Part shown: positions 53,708-62,158 of the stretch, piece by piece
How the letters are laid out: every line of letters starts with the position of its first letter
Numbering within the stretch: position 1 is the first letter of the stretch
Source of the DNA: Marisalimonas sp016777705
GTDB lineage: Bacteria > Pseudomonadota > Alphaproteobacteria > Puniceispirillales > Marisalimonadaceae
Direction of reading: 5' to 3'
DNA: 64,000 nucleotides
NCBI RefSeq assembly: GCF_047717795.1
Contig: NZ_CP159808.1
Coordinates: forward strand, 1,984,001 to 2,048,000
Notes under the pieces: model-generated
Seen by the model: only the letters and a program-made list of their open reading frames with translations
Told to the model about the DNA's origin: nothing
Database searches by the model: none
Made by a program: the position numbers and the translations under genes

Positions 53708-54391
53708 AAAACCGTTTTGGTTATCAATATGAAAAGGTCTTACTTTAAGAGAAGGAGGTAAGATTTCTCTTATGTCTGTAAAAGGAAACGATGGTGAAAA
53801 ACTATATGCTTCTGCATATTTACCTTGTGGTGCATTACATTGAGCAGCTCTGTAAGAATTCATCAATTTAGATAAGTCTACAAATCTTTGAGGACTTTGA
53901 CTATTATGTCTTAGTATTGCTTCTTTTTTCTTTTCAAAATGATCAGTTATATCGAAATAATAATTCGGCTGAAAATTTATTCCCATCAAAGTATCACAAT
54001 ATAAAATAGGTATATAATGACTTACAGAATTACTTGTTAAAAGTGATAATGAACGATGATCTGCGTGATAATCAAGTTGCGAATGGGTAATAATCAAATC
54101 TGGCATAATATTTAAGACATTTTCTTTAATTATTTTTTGATGAATAGGGTCTTCTCCTAACTCACTATCTGGTAAATTTAAAAAAATAGGTGTAGATAAA
54201 TCTTTTAACCCCGCAGTAGTTTCCTTTGCTCTTTGCTTGGTTAATAAACCATCTTCCTGAGAGCCTCCTTTTGCACCATCTGTGGCAATCATTGTAAACA
54301 CTTGATTACCTTCATTTTTATAAATACAAACTAAACCATACATAAAAATTTCAATATCGTCAGGGTGAGCTCCCAGTGCTAAAATTTTCAT
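53702..54391 (-). CDS. PIG-L/LmbE-family deacetylase
   Basis: The 229-residue zinc hydrolase has A-H9-P-D-D12 near the N-terminus and H109-x-x-H112 (Y-H-A-D-H), the family's metal and catalytic residues. Members remove acetyl groups from GlcNAc-containing compounds (GlcNAc-PI, BshB, chitobiose). Its position among anmK, murQ and the GH84 gene suggests deacetylation of GlcNAc released from muropeptides. It has no signal peptide. A bacillithiol-like role is possible but no bshA or bshC is seen. Confidence 0.8.
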   Translation of the reverse strand: MKILALGAHPDDIEIFMYGLVCIYKNEGNQVFTMIATDGAKGGSQEDGLLTKQRAKETTAGLKDLSTPIFLNLPDSELGEDPIHQKIIKENVLNIMPDLIITHSQLDYHADHRSLSLLTSNSVSHYIPILYCDTLMGINFQPNYYFDITDHFEKKKEAILRHNSQSPQRFVDLSKLMNSYRAAQCNAPQGKYAEAYSFSPSFPFTDIREILPPSLKVRPFHIDNQNGFL

Positions 54392-54447
54392 TATATTTTT
54401 CTCCTAATTTGGATATTATGGTATTCCATAACAGATGAAAATATCAA

Positions 54448-55620
54448 ATGAAAAAAAATAAAGATAAAAATAATACAACGGGTTATATAGAGGGTTATTA
54501 TGGTAATCTGTTAAGTTGGGAAAATAGGAAGCTTATAATTAGTTCACTCCAAAAAAATAGGATGAATACCTATTTTTACGCACCTAAAGAAGATGAGTAT
54601 CATAGATTAAATTGGAGAAAAAAATATGATTTGGATTGGCGAAAAAATTTTCGTGATTTTACAAAATTTAGTAAAAGAAATAATATAGATGTTATAGCAG
54701 GCATAGCTCCTGGATTAGACTTTGATTTCAAGAAGTTCAATAATAAAACAAAAAATAAAAAAAGTTCTGATTATACTTTACTCTATAATAAATCAAAACA
54801 ATTACTAGACGATGGAGCGAATTCCATAGCACTATTATTAGATGACATTCCAGAAGATTTTAAAAATAAATTTGGTAATAAAATTTCAGAAGGAACTAGT
54901 CACGGCAATCTGGCTAATATGCTATCAAAAAGTTTAGGTAAAAATATTTACTTCGTACCTAGAATATACGCAGATGAATTGATTGATGATGAACCTAATT
55001 ATTTAAAAGATCTGAGTTTTGTATTAGACTCAAAAATTAAAGTATTTTACTGTGGTAAAAATGTTGTTTCAAAAACTTTAACAAATTATTCAAAAATTAA
55101 AAAAGTCTTAAGTAATCAGATAGTACTGTGGGACAATTATTATGCTAATGATTACTGCCCAAGACGTTTTTTTATAGGACCTTTCATTGGAAGAAAGAAA
55201 TTGAATAATATAATGATAAATCCAACTGGCCTAATTAATACAGACTTAATAATTTTAGACTTAGTAGCTAGCAATAGAAGCAATAACACGTTTATAAAAG
55301 AATGGAAAAAAATACTAAGATCTCATGGAGTTCCTGTCATTTTTGATAAAATAAAACAATATTTTTTTAAACCTAATTTTGGCTCTGACCCTTTGCCAAA
55401 TACATTAAGCGCAAATATTACACATATTGAAGCAATAGATTTTCTTTTATGGAAATGGAAAAGCGATTTATCACGAGAATGGTATCCTTATTTATTTATT
55501 TTAAAGCATGATTTACAACTTAAATTAAATATTTTAACCTCTGAACGATTAATAAAAACACAAACCATACCTCTATCCGAGTACGTCATAAAAAAATTAA
55601 ATAAAGGAGAATTAAAATGA
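54448..55620 (+). CDS. GH84-family beta-N-acetylglucosaminidase, leaderless
   Basis: The 390-residue protein matches the NAGidase/GH84 fold: G-Y-I-E-G-Y-Y-G at 12-19, Y-A-P-K-E-D-E-Y-H at 44-52, the Asp pair D132-D133 in L-L-L-D-D-I as general acid/base and acetamido-polarising residue, and L-W-D-N-Y-Y-A-N-D later. No signal peptide or carbohydrate-binding module is present, unlike secreted bacterial GH84 enzymes. It overlaps mmsB by 4 bp. With AmpG, AnmK and MurQ close by and no NagZ (GH3) in the window, it may remove GlcNAc from GlcNAc-anhMurNAc in the cytoplasm. That role is inference. Confidence 0.82.
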   Translation: MKKNKDKNNTTGYIEGYYGNLLSWENRKLIISSLQKNRMNTYFYAPKEDEYHRLNWRKKYDLDWRKNFRDFTKFSKRNNIDVIAGIAPGLDFDFKKFNNKTKNKKSSDYTLLYNKSKQLLDDGANSIALLLDDIPEDFKNKFGNKISEGTSHGNLANMLSKSLGKNIYFVPRIYADELIDDEPNYLKDLSFVLDSKIKVFYCGKNVVSKTLTNYSKIKKVLSNQIVLWDNYYANDYCPRRFFIGPFIGRKKLNNIMINPTGLINTDLIILDLVASNRSNNTFIKEWKKILRSHGVPVIFDKIKQYFFKPNFGSDPLPNTLSANITHIEAIDFLLWKWKSDLSREWYPYLFILKHDLQLKLNILTSERLIKTQTIPLSEYVIKKLNKGELK

Positions 55621-56489
55621 AAAGAATTGGATTTGTTGGCTTAGGTAATATGGGCTCAAAAATGGTTATAAACCTTTTACAAGCAAATTATGAGGTTATT
55701 GGTTACGATATTAATGAGAAATTCATAGATAAACTTATACCTAATGGTATACATAAAGCTTCTAGTTTAAATGATATTACAGATGATGTTGATGTAATAA
55801 TCACTATGCTACCTAATGGAGAAGTTGTTAAGAAAGTCTTCGAAACTATTATAGGTAAGTTAAAACCAGATACTTTACTAACTGATTGTTCAACTATTGA
55901 CGTACAAACAGCTAAAGACTTACACAAAATGTGTAGTGACAAAAATCTTTTATCACTCGACGCACCTGTGTCAGGTGGTGTAGGTGGTGCTGAAAAGGGG
56001 ACACTAACCTTCATCGTAGGGGGAAATGAAAAAGCTTATAACCTAATGTTACCCTTATTTGAGGTTATGGGTAAAAAATCTGTATTATGTGGGCCTGCAA
56101 GTTCAGGACAAGCAGCAAAAGCTTGTAACAACATGTTATTAGCAACTACAATGATAGGGGTAGGAGAAGCCTTTAATCTGGGAGAAAATTTGGGCCTAGA
56201 TCTAAAAAAATTGTTTGATGTTTTATCCACTTCTACTGGTAACTGTTGGGCTATCAATACATATTGTCCTATTGAAGGCGTAGGACCTAACAGTCCTGCT
56301 GATAATAATTTTCAACCTGGATTTTCAGTAAATCTAATGCTTAAAGATCTCACTATAGCATTGAAAGCTATAAAAGACACAAATACTCTAGCGCCTTTTG
56401 GAACAAAGTCGCAGAAAAATTTTAAAAGAATGGTTGATGATAAAAAAGGTGAGCTAGATTTCTCTGCAATTGTGAATTTTAATAAATAA
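55617..56489 (+). CDS. mmsB: 3-hydroxyisobutyrate dehydrogenase family protein
   Basis: The 290-residue NAD enzyme has G-F-V-G-L-G-N-M-G-S at 5-14, D-A-P-V-S-G-G-V-G-G-A and the catalytic Lys in G-Q-A-A-K-A-C-N-N-M. The C-terminal sequence T-G-N-C-W-A-I-N-T-Y-C-P with P-G-V-like Pro-rich loop fits true HIBADH of valine breakdown rather than tartronate semialdehyde reductase. Its start overlaps the GH84 stop by 4 bp, an odd pairing. A strong hairpin follows the stop. Confidence 0.87.
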   Translation: MKRIGFVGLGNMGSKMVINLLQANYEVIGYDINEKFIDKLIPNGIHKASSLNDITDDVDVIITMLPNGEVVKKVFETIIGKLKPDTLLTDCSTIDVQTAKDLHKMCSDKNLLSLDAPVSGGVGGAEKGTLTFIVGGNEKAYNLMLPLFEVMGKKSVLCGPASSGQAAKACNNMLLATTMIGVGEAFNLGENLGLDLKKLFDVLSTSTGNCWAINTYCPIEGVGPNSPADNNFQPGFSVNLMLKDLTIALKAIKDTNTLAPFGTKSQKNFKRMVDDKKGELDFSAIVNFNK

Positions 56490-56513
56490 AGCTATTAAAA
56501 AATAGCTTTATTT
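56484..56513. terminator. Bidirectional rho-independent terminator
   Basis: A perfect 13 bp stem (AAATAAAGCTATT and complement) with a four-A loop lies in the convergent gap between mmsB and hppA and includes the mmsB stop codon. A-rich and T-rich flanks serve both strands. Confidence 0.7.
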
Positions 56514-56525
56514 ATATTTAGTTAA

Positions 56526-58532
56526 TTAAATTAATAATGGTGCAATAACTAAACTTACTATAGCCATAACATTAATTAAAATGTTCATAGAAGGACCAGA
56601 TGTATCTTTTAAGGGATCACCGACAGTGTCACCTACTACAGCCGCTTTATGAACATCAGACCCCTTGCCTCCAAAGTTGCCTTTTTCTACAAACTTCTTT
56701 GCATTATCCCATGCACCACCAGCATTAGACATCATTAGAGCCATCATAACACAGCATATAAGTGCACCACCCAACATACCACCAAGGGCCTTTGGGCCCA
56801 ATAAAAAGCCAATAATAACAGGTGATAAAACTGCAAGGGTTCCAGGTCCTATCATTTTTCGTAATGCTGCTCTTGTGGCTATGTCAACACACCTTGCTGT
56901 ATCAGGCTTTGCTTTACCTTCTAATAAGCCAGGTATTTCTTTAAATTGTCTTCTAACTTCTTTAATCATATCAAAAGCTGCGTCACCAACAGCTGTCATA
57001 GTCATTGAACTTACCAAGAAAGGAAAAATACCACCTAAAAACATTCCACATAGAACTAATGGATCATTAATAGCTAAAACAAAACTTTCATCCTTACTTG
57101 AAATTTTTTCAATATAAGCGCTTATCAAGGCTAAGGCTGCTAATGCTGCTGCACTTATTGCAAACCCCTTACCAATGGCTGCTGTAGTATTTCCAACTTC
57201 ATCTAGAGAATCTGTTATTTCTCTTGTTTCTTTACCCATTTCAGACATCTCAGCAATTCCACCTGCATTATCTGCCACAGGACCATAGGCATCTATTGCC
57301 ATAGTAATACCAACAGTACTTAACATGCCAACTGCAGCGATACCTACACCATATAATCCAGCGTAAATATTTGAGATAAAGATAATTACTACTATTGTTA
57401 AAACTGGAATAGCAACTGATTGCATACCAGTAGCTAAACCAGATATCATAACAGTAGCTGGGCCAGTTTCACCATCTTTAGCTATTTTCCTTACTGGACT
57501 ACCACCTGTGTAGTATTCAGTTACTAATCCAACAACAATTCCACCAACAGATCCCACTAGTACCGCAATCCAAACACCTGATGAAACACCCATAAAATTA
57601 ATCAAGAAATATGATGCTATAACAAATATTACTGCAGATCCAATTGTACCATATCTAAGGGCAGTTTCTGGGCTTTGAGAAGAGAAAATCTTTACAGTAA
57701 GTATACCTAATAGTGAACATATCAAGCCTAGAGATGCCAAAGCTAAAGGCATGAATTGTAACATATATTGACTGCCACCAAGATTTGTAATTGTGGCACT
57801 TGTCATCGAAGCTGCAAGGGCAATACAGGCTATCATCGATCCACAATAAGATTCAAAAATATCTGATCCCATACCAGCTACATCGCCAACATTATCACCA
57901 ACATTGTCAGCAATTACTGCAGGGTTTCTAGGATCATCTTCTGGGATGCCAGCTTCGACTTTTCCAACCAGGTCAGCACCAACATCTGCACTTTTTGTAA
58001 AAATACCTCCTCCAACTCTTGAAAACAAAGCAACAGATGATGCACCCATTGCAAAACCTTCAATTGCATGTATAGTTTCAACATTTCCTGCAAAATAATA
58101 AAATAAAATACCAATTCCAAACAAGCCCATAGCTGCAACAGTAAGACCCATAACCGAACCGCCAAAAAAGGCAATGTTCAAAGCTTCAGCAGCACCTTTG
58201 TCTCTAGCAGCTACAGCGGTTCTAACATTAGCTTTAGTAGCAGCATACATACCTATAAACCCTGCAATGCCAGAACACAAAGCACCAAGTAAGAAAGAAG
58301 CGGCAGTTTGCCATCCTAAAGAAAAGTAAAGGGCTGCAATACAAATTAAACAAAAAATAGCTAATCTTTTGTATTCAGCAGACATAAAAACCATGGCACC
58401 AAGATGAATTTCGTCACCTATTTCTTTAACTCGACCATCGCCTTCAGGAGAAGACTTAACCTTCAGATATACTGCATAAGCAGACAATAAGCCTAGAAGG
58501 CCAAGGGCAACTGATAATAGAGAATATGGCAT
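56526..58532 (-). CDS. hppA: Membrane-bound ion-translocating pyrophosphatase, K+-dependent type
   Basis: The 668-residue protein has about 15-16 transmembrane segments and couples PPi hydrolysis to H+ or Na+ export. D-V-G-A-D-L-V-G-K-V-E and D-N-V-G-D-N-V-G-D-V-A-G-M are the PPi/Mg sites. The segment G-N-T-T-A-A-I-G-K-G has Ala and Gly where K+-independent enzymes have Lys and Thr, so K+ stimulation is expected. Whether it moves H+ or Na+ cannot be settled from motifs seen here. It is transcribed alone between two gene pairs. Confidence 0.94.
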   Translation of the reverse strand: MPYSLLSVALGLLGLLSAYAVYLKVKSSPEGDGRVKEIGDEIHLGAMVFMSAEYKRLAIFCLICIAALYFSLGWQTAASFLLGALCSGIAGFIGMYAATKANVRTAVAARDKGAAEALNIAFFGGSVMGLTVAAMGLFGIGILFYYFAGNVETIHAIEGFAMGASSVALFSRVGGGIFTKSADVGADLVGKVEAGIPEDDPRNPAVIADNVGDNVGDVAGMGSDIFESYCGSMIACIALAASMTSATITNLGGSQYMLQFMPLALASLGLICSLLGILTVKIFSSQSPETALRYGTIGSAVIFVIASYFLINFMGVSSGVWIAVLVGSVGGIVVGLVTEYYTGGSPVRKIAKDGETGPATVMISGLATGMQSVAIPVLTIVVIIFISNIYAGLYGVGIAAVGMLSTVGITMAIDAYGPVADNAGGIAEMSEMGKETREITDSLDEVGNTTAAIGKGFAISAAALAALALISAYIEKISSKDESFVLAINDPLVLCGMFLGGIFPFLVSSMTMTAVGDAAFDMIKEVRRQFKEIPGLLEGKAKPDTARCVDIATRAALRKMIGPGTLAVLSPVIIGFLLGPKALGGMLGGALICCVMMALMMSNAGGAWDNAKKFVEKGNFGGKGSDVHKAAVVGDTVGDPLKDTSGPSMNILINVMAIVSLVIAPLLI

Positions 58533-58610
58533 AAAAACCTCATTTATTAAAAAAAATTAACTTTTAATTTGAATAGTGCAATCTGTAAAGTCTTATATTC
58601 TTAAATATTA

Positions 58611-59150
58611 CTATTTTATTCGAATAAACACATCACTTTTAAGATTTTTAATTAGAAAAATTAAATCTCTTTTCTCTAATGCAATGCAACCAGCTGTTGA
58701 CCTGAAATCTTCAAAACTACAGTGTACAAAAATTGCACTTCCTTTATTTTTAATTGTTGGATTTATGTTATGAGAAATTTGAATAAATATGTCGTATGCA
58801 TTATCTTCTCTCCACAATTTTTCAAATCCAGTTTTTGGTGAAGTAAGATTATTAATGTTTAAATATTTATTGTAATATTTACTTCTAATATCATCGCACC
58901 ATCCACAATATTTTGTAATCTGGTTAATTTTTAGAATATTTTTTTTCTTAGGTTTTGGTCTTAAAATTCTATCAGGTCTATAATATAATTTTTCTAAACG
59001 CCATTTTCCAATTGGTGTTGTTTTATCACCTTCTACTTTTTTTGCTACGTTTTCAAAACCTCCTGTACCTATTTGACATCGAAAAACTTTATTACCAGCT
59101 TTTAGAAAATATTTTTTATTAAGATTTATAATTAACCAATTTTTATGCAT
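58611..59150 (-). CDS. YkuD-domain protein without signal peptide (L,D-transpeptidase fold; possible L,D-carboxypeptidase)
   Basis: The 179-residue protein has the YkuD active site H143 (A-I-F-V-H) and Cys155 in S-T-A-G-C-I-A-L, plus E-G-D-K-T-T-P-I-G at 40-48 and G-W-C-D-D and L-W-R-E-D-N-A-Y-D, typical of a short YkuD group common in alphaproteobacteria. Starting M-H-K-N-W-L-I-I-N-L, it has no export signal, so it should be cytoplasmic. The Acinetobacter protein ElsL shows that cytoplasmic YkuD proteins can act as L,D-carboxypeptidases in recycling. Divergence from ampG across 91 bp supports that role. Confidence 0.8.
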   Translation of the reverse strand: MHKNWLIINLNKKYFLKAGNKVFRCQIGTGGFENVAKKVEGDKTTPIGKWRLEKLYYRPDRILRPKPKKKNILKINQITKYCGWCDDIRSKYYNKYLNINNLTSPKTGFEKLWREDNAYDIFIQISHNINPTIKNKGSAIFVHCSFEDFRSTAGCIALEKRDLIFLIKNLKSDVFIRIK

Positions 59151-59241
59151 ACGTAATTATATATAATTTGATCAAACAAAAAACATATATTTTTATGGAA
59201 AATAGAAGTAATATTAAAATAAATTTTGAATTGTTTTTATT

Positions 59242-60615
59242 ATGATAGAAAAAAAACAAAGCTGGATAGAGTCAATTTTAGTTTATAAAGACATAAGAAT
59301 GTTAAGGATTTTACTTCTTGGTGCTATAAGTGGTTTTCCATGGGTCCTGATTGCTAGTAGTTTAAGTCTTTGGCTAAAAGAAGAAGGGTTGAGCAGATCT
59401 ACTGTTGGTTGGGCAGGCTTAATTTTTGGGGTCTACGCATTTAATTATTTATGGGCACCAATAATAGATAAATTTCAAATACCTCTATTAACAAAAAAAC
59501 TAGGCCACAGAAGAGGATGGATAGTTTTAATGCAATTTGTAATTTTACTAAGTTTGATAGTCTGGAGTTTTATAAACCCAACACAAAACTTAGCTTTATT
59601 AATTACTGTTGGATTAATTATTGCTATAGCTTCAGCAACACAAGACATAACTGTTGATGCTTTAAGAATTGAACAAGTCAATGAAAATGAAGGTAAAGCT
59701 ATGGCAGCTGGCGCTGCAATGGCAGTAGTTGGTTGGTGGACTGGTTATAAACTCGGCGGTGTTGTAGCTTTATTTACAGCAGAATATTTTGAAAATATTG
59801 GTTTTGCTAATTACTGGCAATTAACTTTCTTAATTCTAGGGGCTATAATAATTTTAATGAATATTGGTTTGATGTTTGTTCATGAGCCTATAGAAACTGA
59901 TAAACATGCAAAACAAAAAGAAATAGATAAAATAATCGAAGGAAAACTAGGGTCTAATAACTTTATAACCTACTTTTTAGCATATATCACAGGAACTATA
60001 GGTGGTCCTGTAGTTAGCTTTTTTAAAAAAAATGGGTTTGCCATAGCTTTAGGGATATTAGGCTTTGTTTTTTTATTCAAAATTGGGGAAGCATTTCTTG
60101 GGCGTATGTCTGTTGTTTTTTATAAAGAAATTGGATTTTCTAAAGGAGAGATTGCCATTTACTCAAAAGGACTTGGTTGGATTACAACTGTTGTTTTTAC
60201 TTTATTAGGTGGTGTAATGGCAATGAGGGCTGGAACAGTAAAGACGATGTTCCTTGCTGGTGGATTAATGGCTCTAACAAACCTTTTATTTGCAGTTTTG
60301 GCTTGGACAAAAAAATCTGAATTATTGTTTGCGATTGCTGTTGTTGCTGATGATATTACAGCGGCATTTGCAACAGTAGCATTTGTTGCATTTATTTCAT
60401 TATTAGTTGATAGGACTTATACTGCAACTCAATATGCTTTGCTCGCTTCAATTGGTACTGCTGGCAGAACAACTCTTGCCTCGTCTTCAGGAGCGCTTGT
60501 AGATTGGCTAAATGGAGATTGGGGAACTTTTTTTATTTTAACTTCAATAATGGTAATTCCTTCATTAATTTGTTTATGGTTTATAAAAAATAAAATAAAA
60601 ATTAGTGCAATATAA
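59242..60615 (+). CDS. ampG: AmpG-family muropeptide permease
   Basis: The 457-residue MFS protein has about 12-14 transmembrane segments. The start M-L-R-I-L-L-L-G-A-I-S-G-F-P and L-W-L-K-E-E-G-L-S-R, then A-S-A-T-Q-D-I-T-V-D-A-L-R, are strong AmpG signatures. It brings GlcNAc-anhMurNAc and its peptides from the periplasm into the cytoplasm. The amidase, NlpC/P60, GH84, AnmK and MurQ genes within the preceding 9 kb supply the downstream steps. A nested hairpin after the stop may terminate it. Confidence 0.93.
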   Translation: MIEKKQSWIESILVYKDIRMLRILLLGAISGFPWVLIASSLSLWLKEEGLSRSTVGWAGLIFGVYAFNYLWAPIIDKFQIPLLTKKLGHRRGWIVLMQFVILLSLIVWSFINPTQNLALLITVGLIIAIASATQDITVDALRIEQVNENEGKAMAAGAAMAVVGWWTGYKLGGVVALFTAEYFENIGFANYWQLTFLILGAIIILMNIGLMFVHEPIETDKHAKQKEIDKIIEGKLGSNNFITYFLAYITGTIGGPVVSFFKKNGFAIALGILGFVFLFKIGEAFLGRMSVVFYKEIGFSKGEIAIYSKGLGWITTVVFTLLGGVMAMRAGTVKTMFLAGGLMALTNLLFAVLAWTKKSELLFAIAVVADDITAAFATVAFVAFISLLVDRTYTATQYALLASIGTAGRTTLASSSGALVDWLNGDWGTFFILTSIMVIPSLICLWFIKNKIKISAI

Positions 60616-60623
60616 TTATTATT

Positions 60624-60682
60624 AAATTTGTTCCTTTATAAGTCTTTGTTAGGACTTATAATATATCACAAATTTTTCTTTT
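60624..60682 (+). terminator. Nested hairpin after ampG
   Basis: An outer 8 bp stem (AAATTTGT/ACAAATTT, 60624-60631 with 60668-60675) encloses an inner 8 bp stem (TATAAGTC/GACTTATA, 60637-60644 with 60653-60660), followed by a T-rich run. Position and tail suit an ampG terminator. Confidence 0.5.
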
Positions 60683-60772
60683 CAGTTGTCTAATTTTACT
60701 AGTCACAATATTAATGCTTGTTTTAAAAAATAAACAATTTAAATACTAATACAAAAAAAGAATTTATTAATC

Positions 60773-62059
60773 ATGTTAAAATACTTATCTATTCCTGAAT
60801 TGAATTTTTCTGAATCTTGGAAAATTGGATGGCATAAAATCAATAGTTTAAGTAAACTTGATAAATATATGACCTTATTTTGGTTGTTAGGACCATTTAT
60901 TTATTTAATAGAAAGAGATCCAGCTGACTTATGGCTAACCTTAATTTGTTTCATTTTTCTAGCTAGATGTATCAAAAGAAAAGATTGGAGCTGGGTAAAT
61001 CAAATTTGGTTTAAAAGTGCTTTAGCTTTATGGATATTTGGTTTATTTTCAGCAATCACTGGCCCTGATCCTTTGTTTTCGTTTCAACAAGGTTTTGTCT
61101 GGATACGTTTTCCACTTTACGCAGCTGCGGCTCAAGTTTGGCTTGCTAAAGACAGGGATATAAGAATTGTCATGTTATTATCTATCCTAATTGGAATGCT
61201 AATCATGTGCGGAATCTTAATTGCCGAAACAATAATAGAATCTAAGACACGACTGACATGGCCTTATGGAGATTTAGTCCCCGGAGGTTATATTTCTAAA
61301 GTTTCACTTCCACTATTTTGTGTTTTAATGGCTATTGCAGTAAGTAAAAAAAGTAATGCTGGTCTGATTTCAGGTTTTATTGGTTTGTTTTCAATCGGGG
61401 TATCTGTTTTAACTGGTGAACGAACTAACTTTCTTATTCGGGCGTGTGGAGGGATACTCGCCAGCATTGTTTGGAAGCCAAAGTTTATAATGTTTTCGCT
61501 ATTAGTTTTGATTGAGATTATAGCAGTTTTAATTGTATTTTTTAATCGACCTGACTTGAGTGATCGTTTTGTAAAACAATTTGTAAATGATATTCCTATA
61601 GTTAACACAACAGATAATAACCCATATTGGGGTGCCTGGAGAGGAGGCATTCAACAAGGATTAGTTACACCTTTAAAAGGTATTGGACCTTCTGGAACAA
61701 GAAACACATGCAAAATATTAAACACGGATTTTCCAAAGTGGTTACCAGGTAAAAATTACTGTGGAAACCATCCTCATAACTTTTATGTTCAATTATTTGC
61801 TGAAACTGGTATCATTGGATTATTCTTAGGTTGTGTAATGTTTGGGTCAATTATTTTATCGTGTTACAAAGCCAGAAAAGAAAATTTCAACTGTCCAATG
61901 GCTGCAACCGCTTTTGTCGTTCCCTTAGGATTTTTTTTTCCAATTCAACAATTTAATAGCTTCTATGGACAATGGAATAACTTATTTATATGGTTTGCTA
62001 TTGCTTTTGCTATGTCTCAATATCAAGGATGGCGAAATAATAAGAGTTTCTTAAAATAA
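60773..62059 (+). CDS. waaL: O-antigen ligase family protein (WaaL-like)
   Basis: The 428-residue membrane protein has about 10-12 transmembrane segments and the large periplasmic loop near residues 280-345 with C-G-N-H-P-H-N-F-Y-V-Q-L-F-A-E-T-G, the Wzy_C signature whose His is needed for ligase activity. An Arg-containing motif T-G-E-R-T-N-F precedes it. It would move polysaccharide from undecaprenyl diphosphate to lipid A-core. It is 10 kb from the polysaccharide locus, as is usual for ligases, and next to a glycosyltransferase gene. Confidence 0.85.
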   Translation: MLKYLSIPELNFSESWKIGWHKINSLSKLDKYMTLFWLLGPFIYLIERDPADLWLTLICFIFLARCIKRKDWSWVNQIWFKSALALWIFGLFSAITGPDPLFSFQQGFVWIRFPLYAAAAQVWLAKDRDIRIVMLLSILIGMLIMCGILIAETIIESKTRLTWPYGDLVPGGYISKVSLPLFCVLMAIAVSKKSNAGLISGFIGLFSIGVSVLTGERTNFLIRACGGILASIVWKPKFIMFSLLVLIEIIAVLIVFFNRPDLSDRFVKQFVNDIPIVNTTDNNPYWGAWRGGIQQGLVTPLKGIGPSGTRNTCKILNTDFPKWLPGKNYCGNHPHNFYVQLFAETGIIGLFLGCVMFGSIILSCYKARKENFNCPMAATAFVVPLGFFFPIQQFNSFYGQWNNLFIWFAIAFAMSQYQGWRNNKSFLK

Positions 62060-62158
62060 TTTTTTATAATCATAACTTTATTTAAAATAAAAAATTATTT
62101 AAGTGCTATTTAAGGTAAAAATTTTTTTTTAAATTGAATATTTTTCGAGGGTTTAGAG

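Noticed and set aside
54448..55620. Calling the glucosaminidase NagZ
   Set aside because: Its Y-A-P-K-E-D-E and D-D motifs are GH84; the GH3 K-H-F-P-G-H-G signature of NagZ is absent.
56665..57117. 150-codon ORF antisense to hppA
   Set aside because: It mirrors a highly conserved pyrophosphatase gene and has no recognisable protein features.
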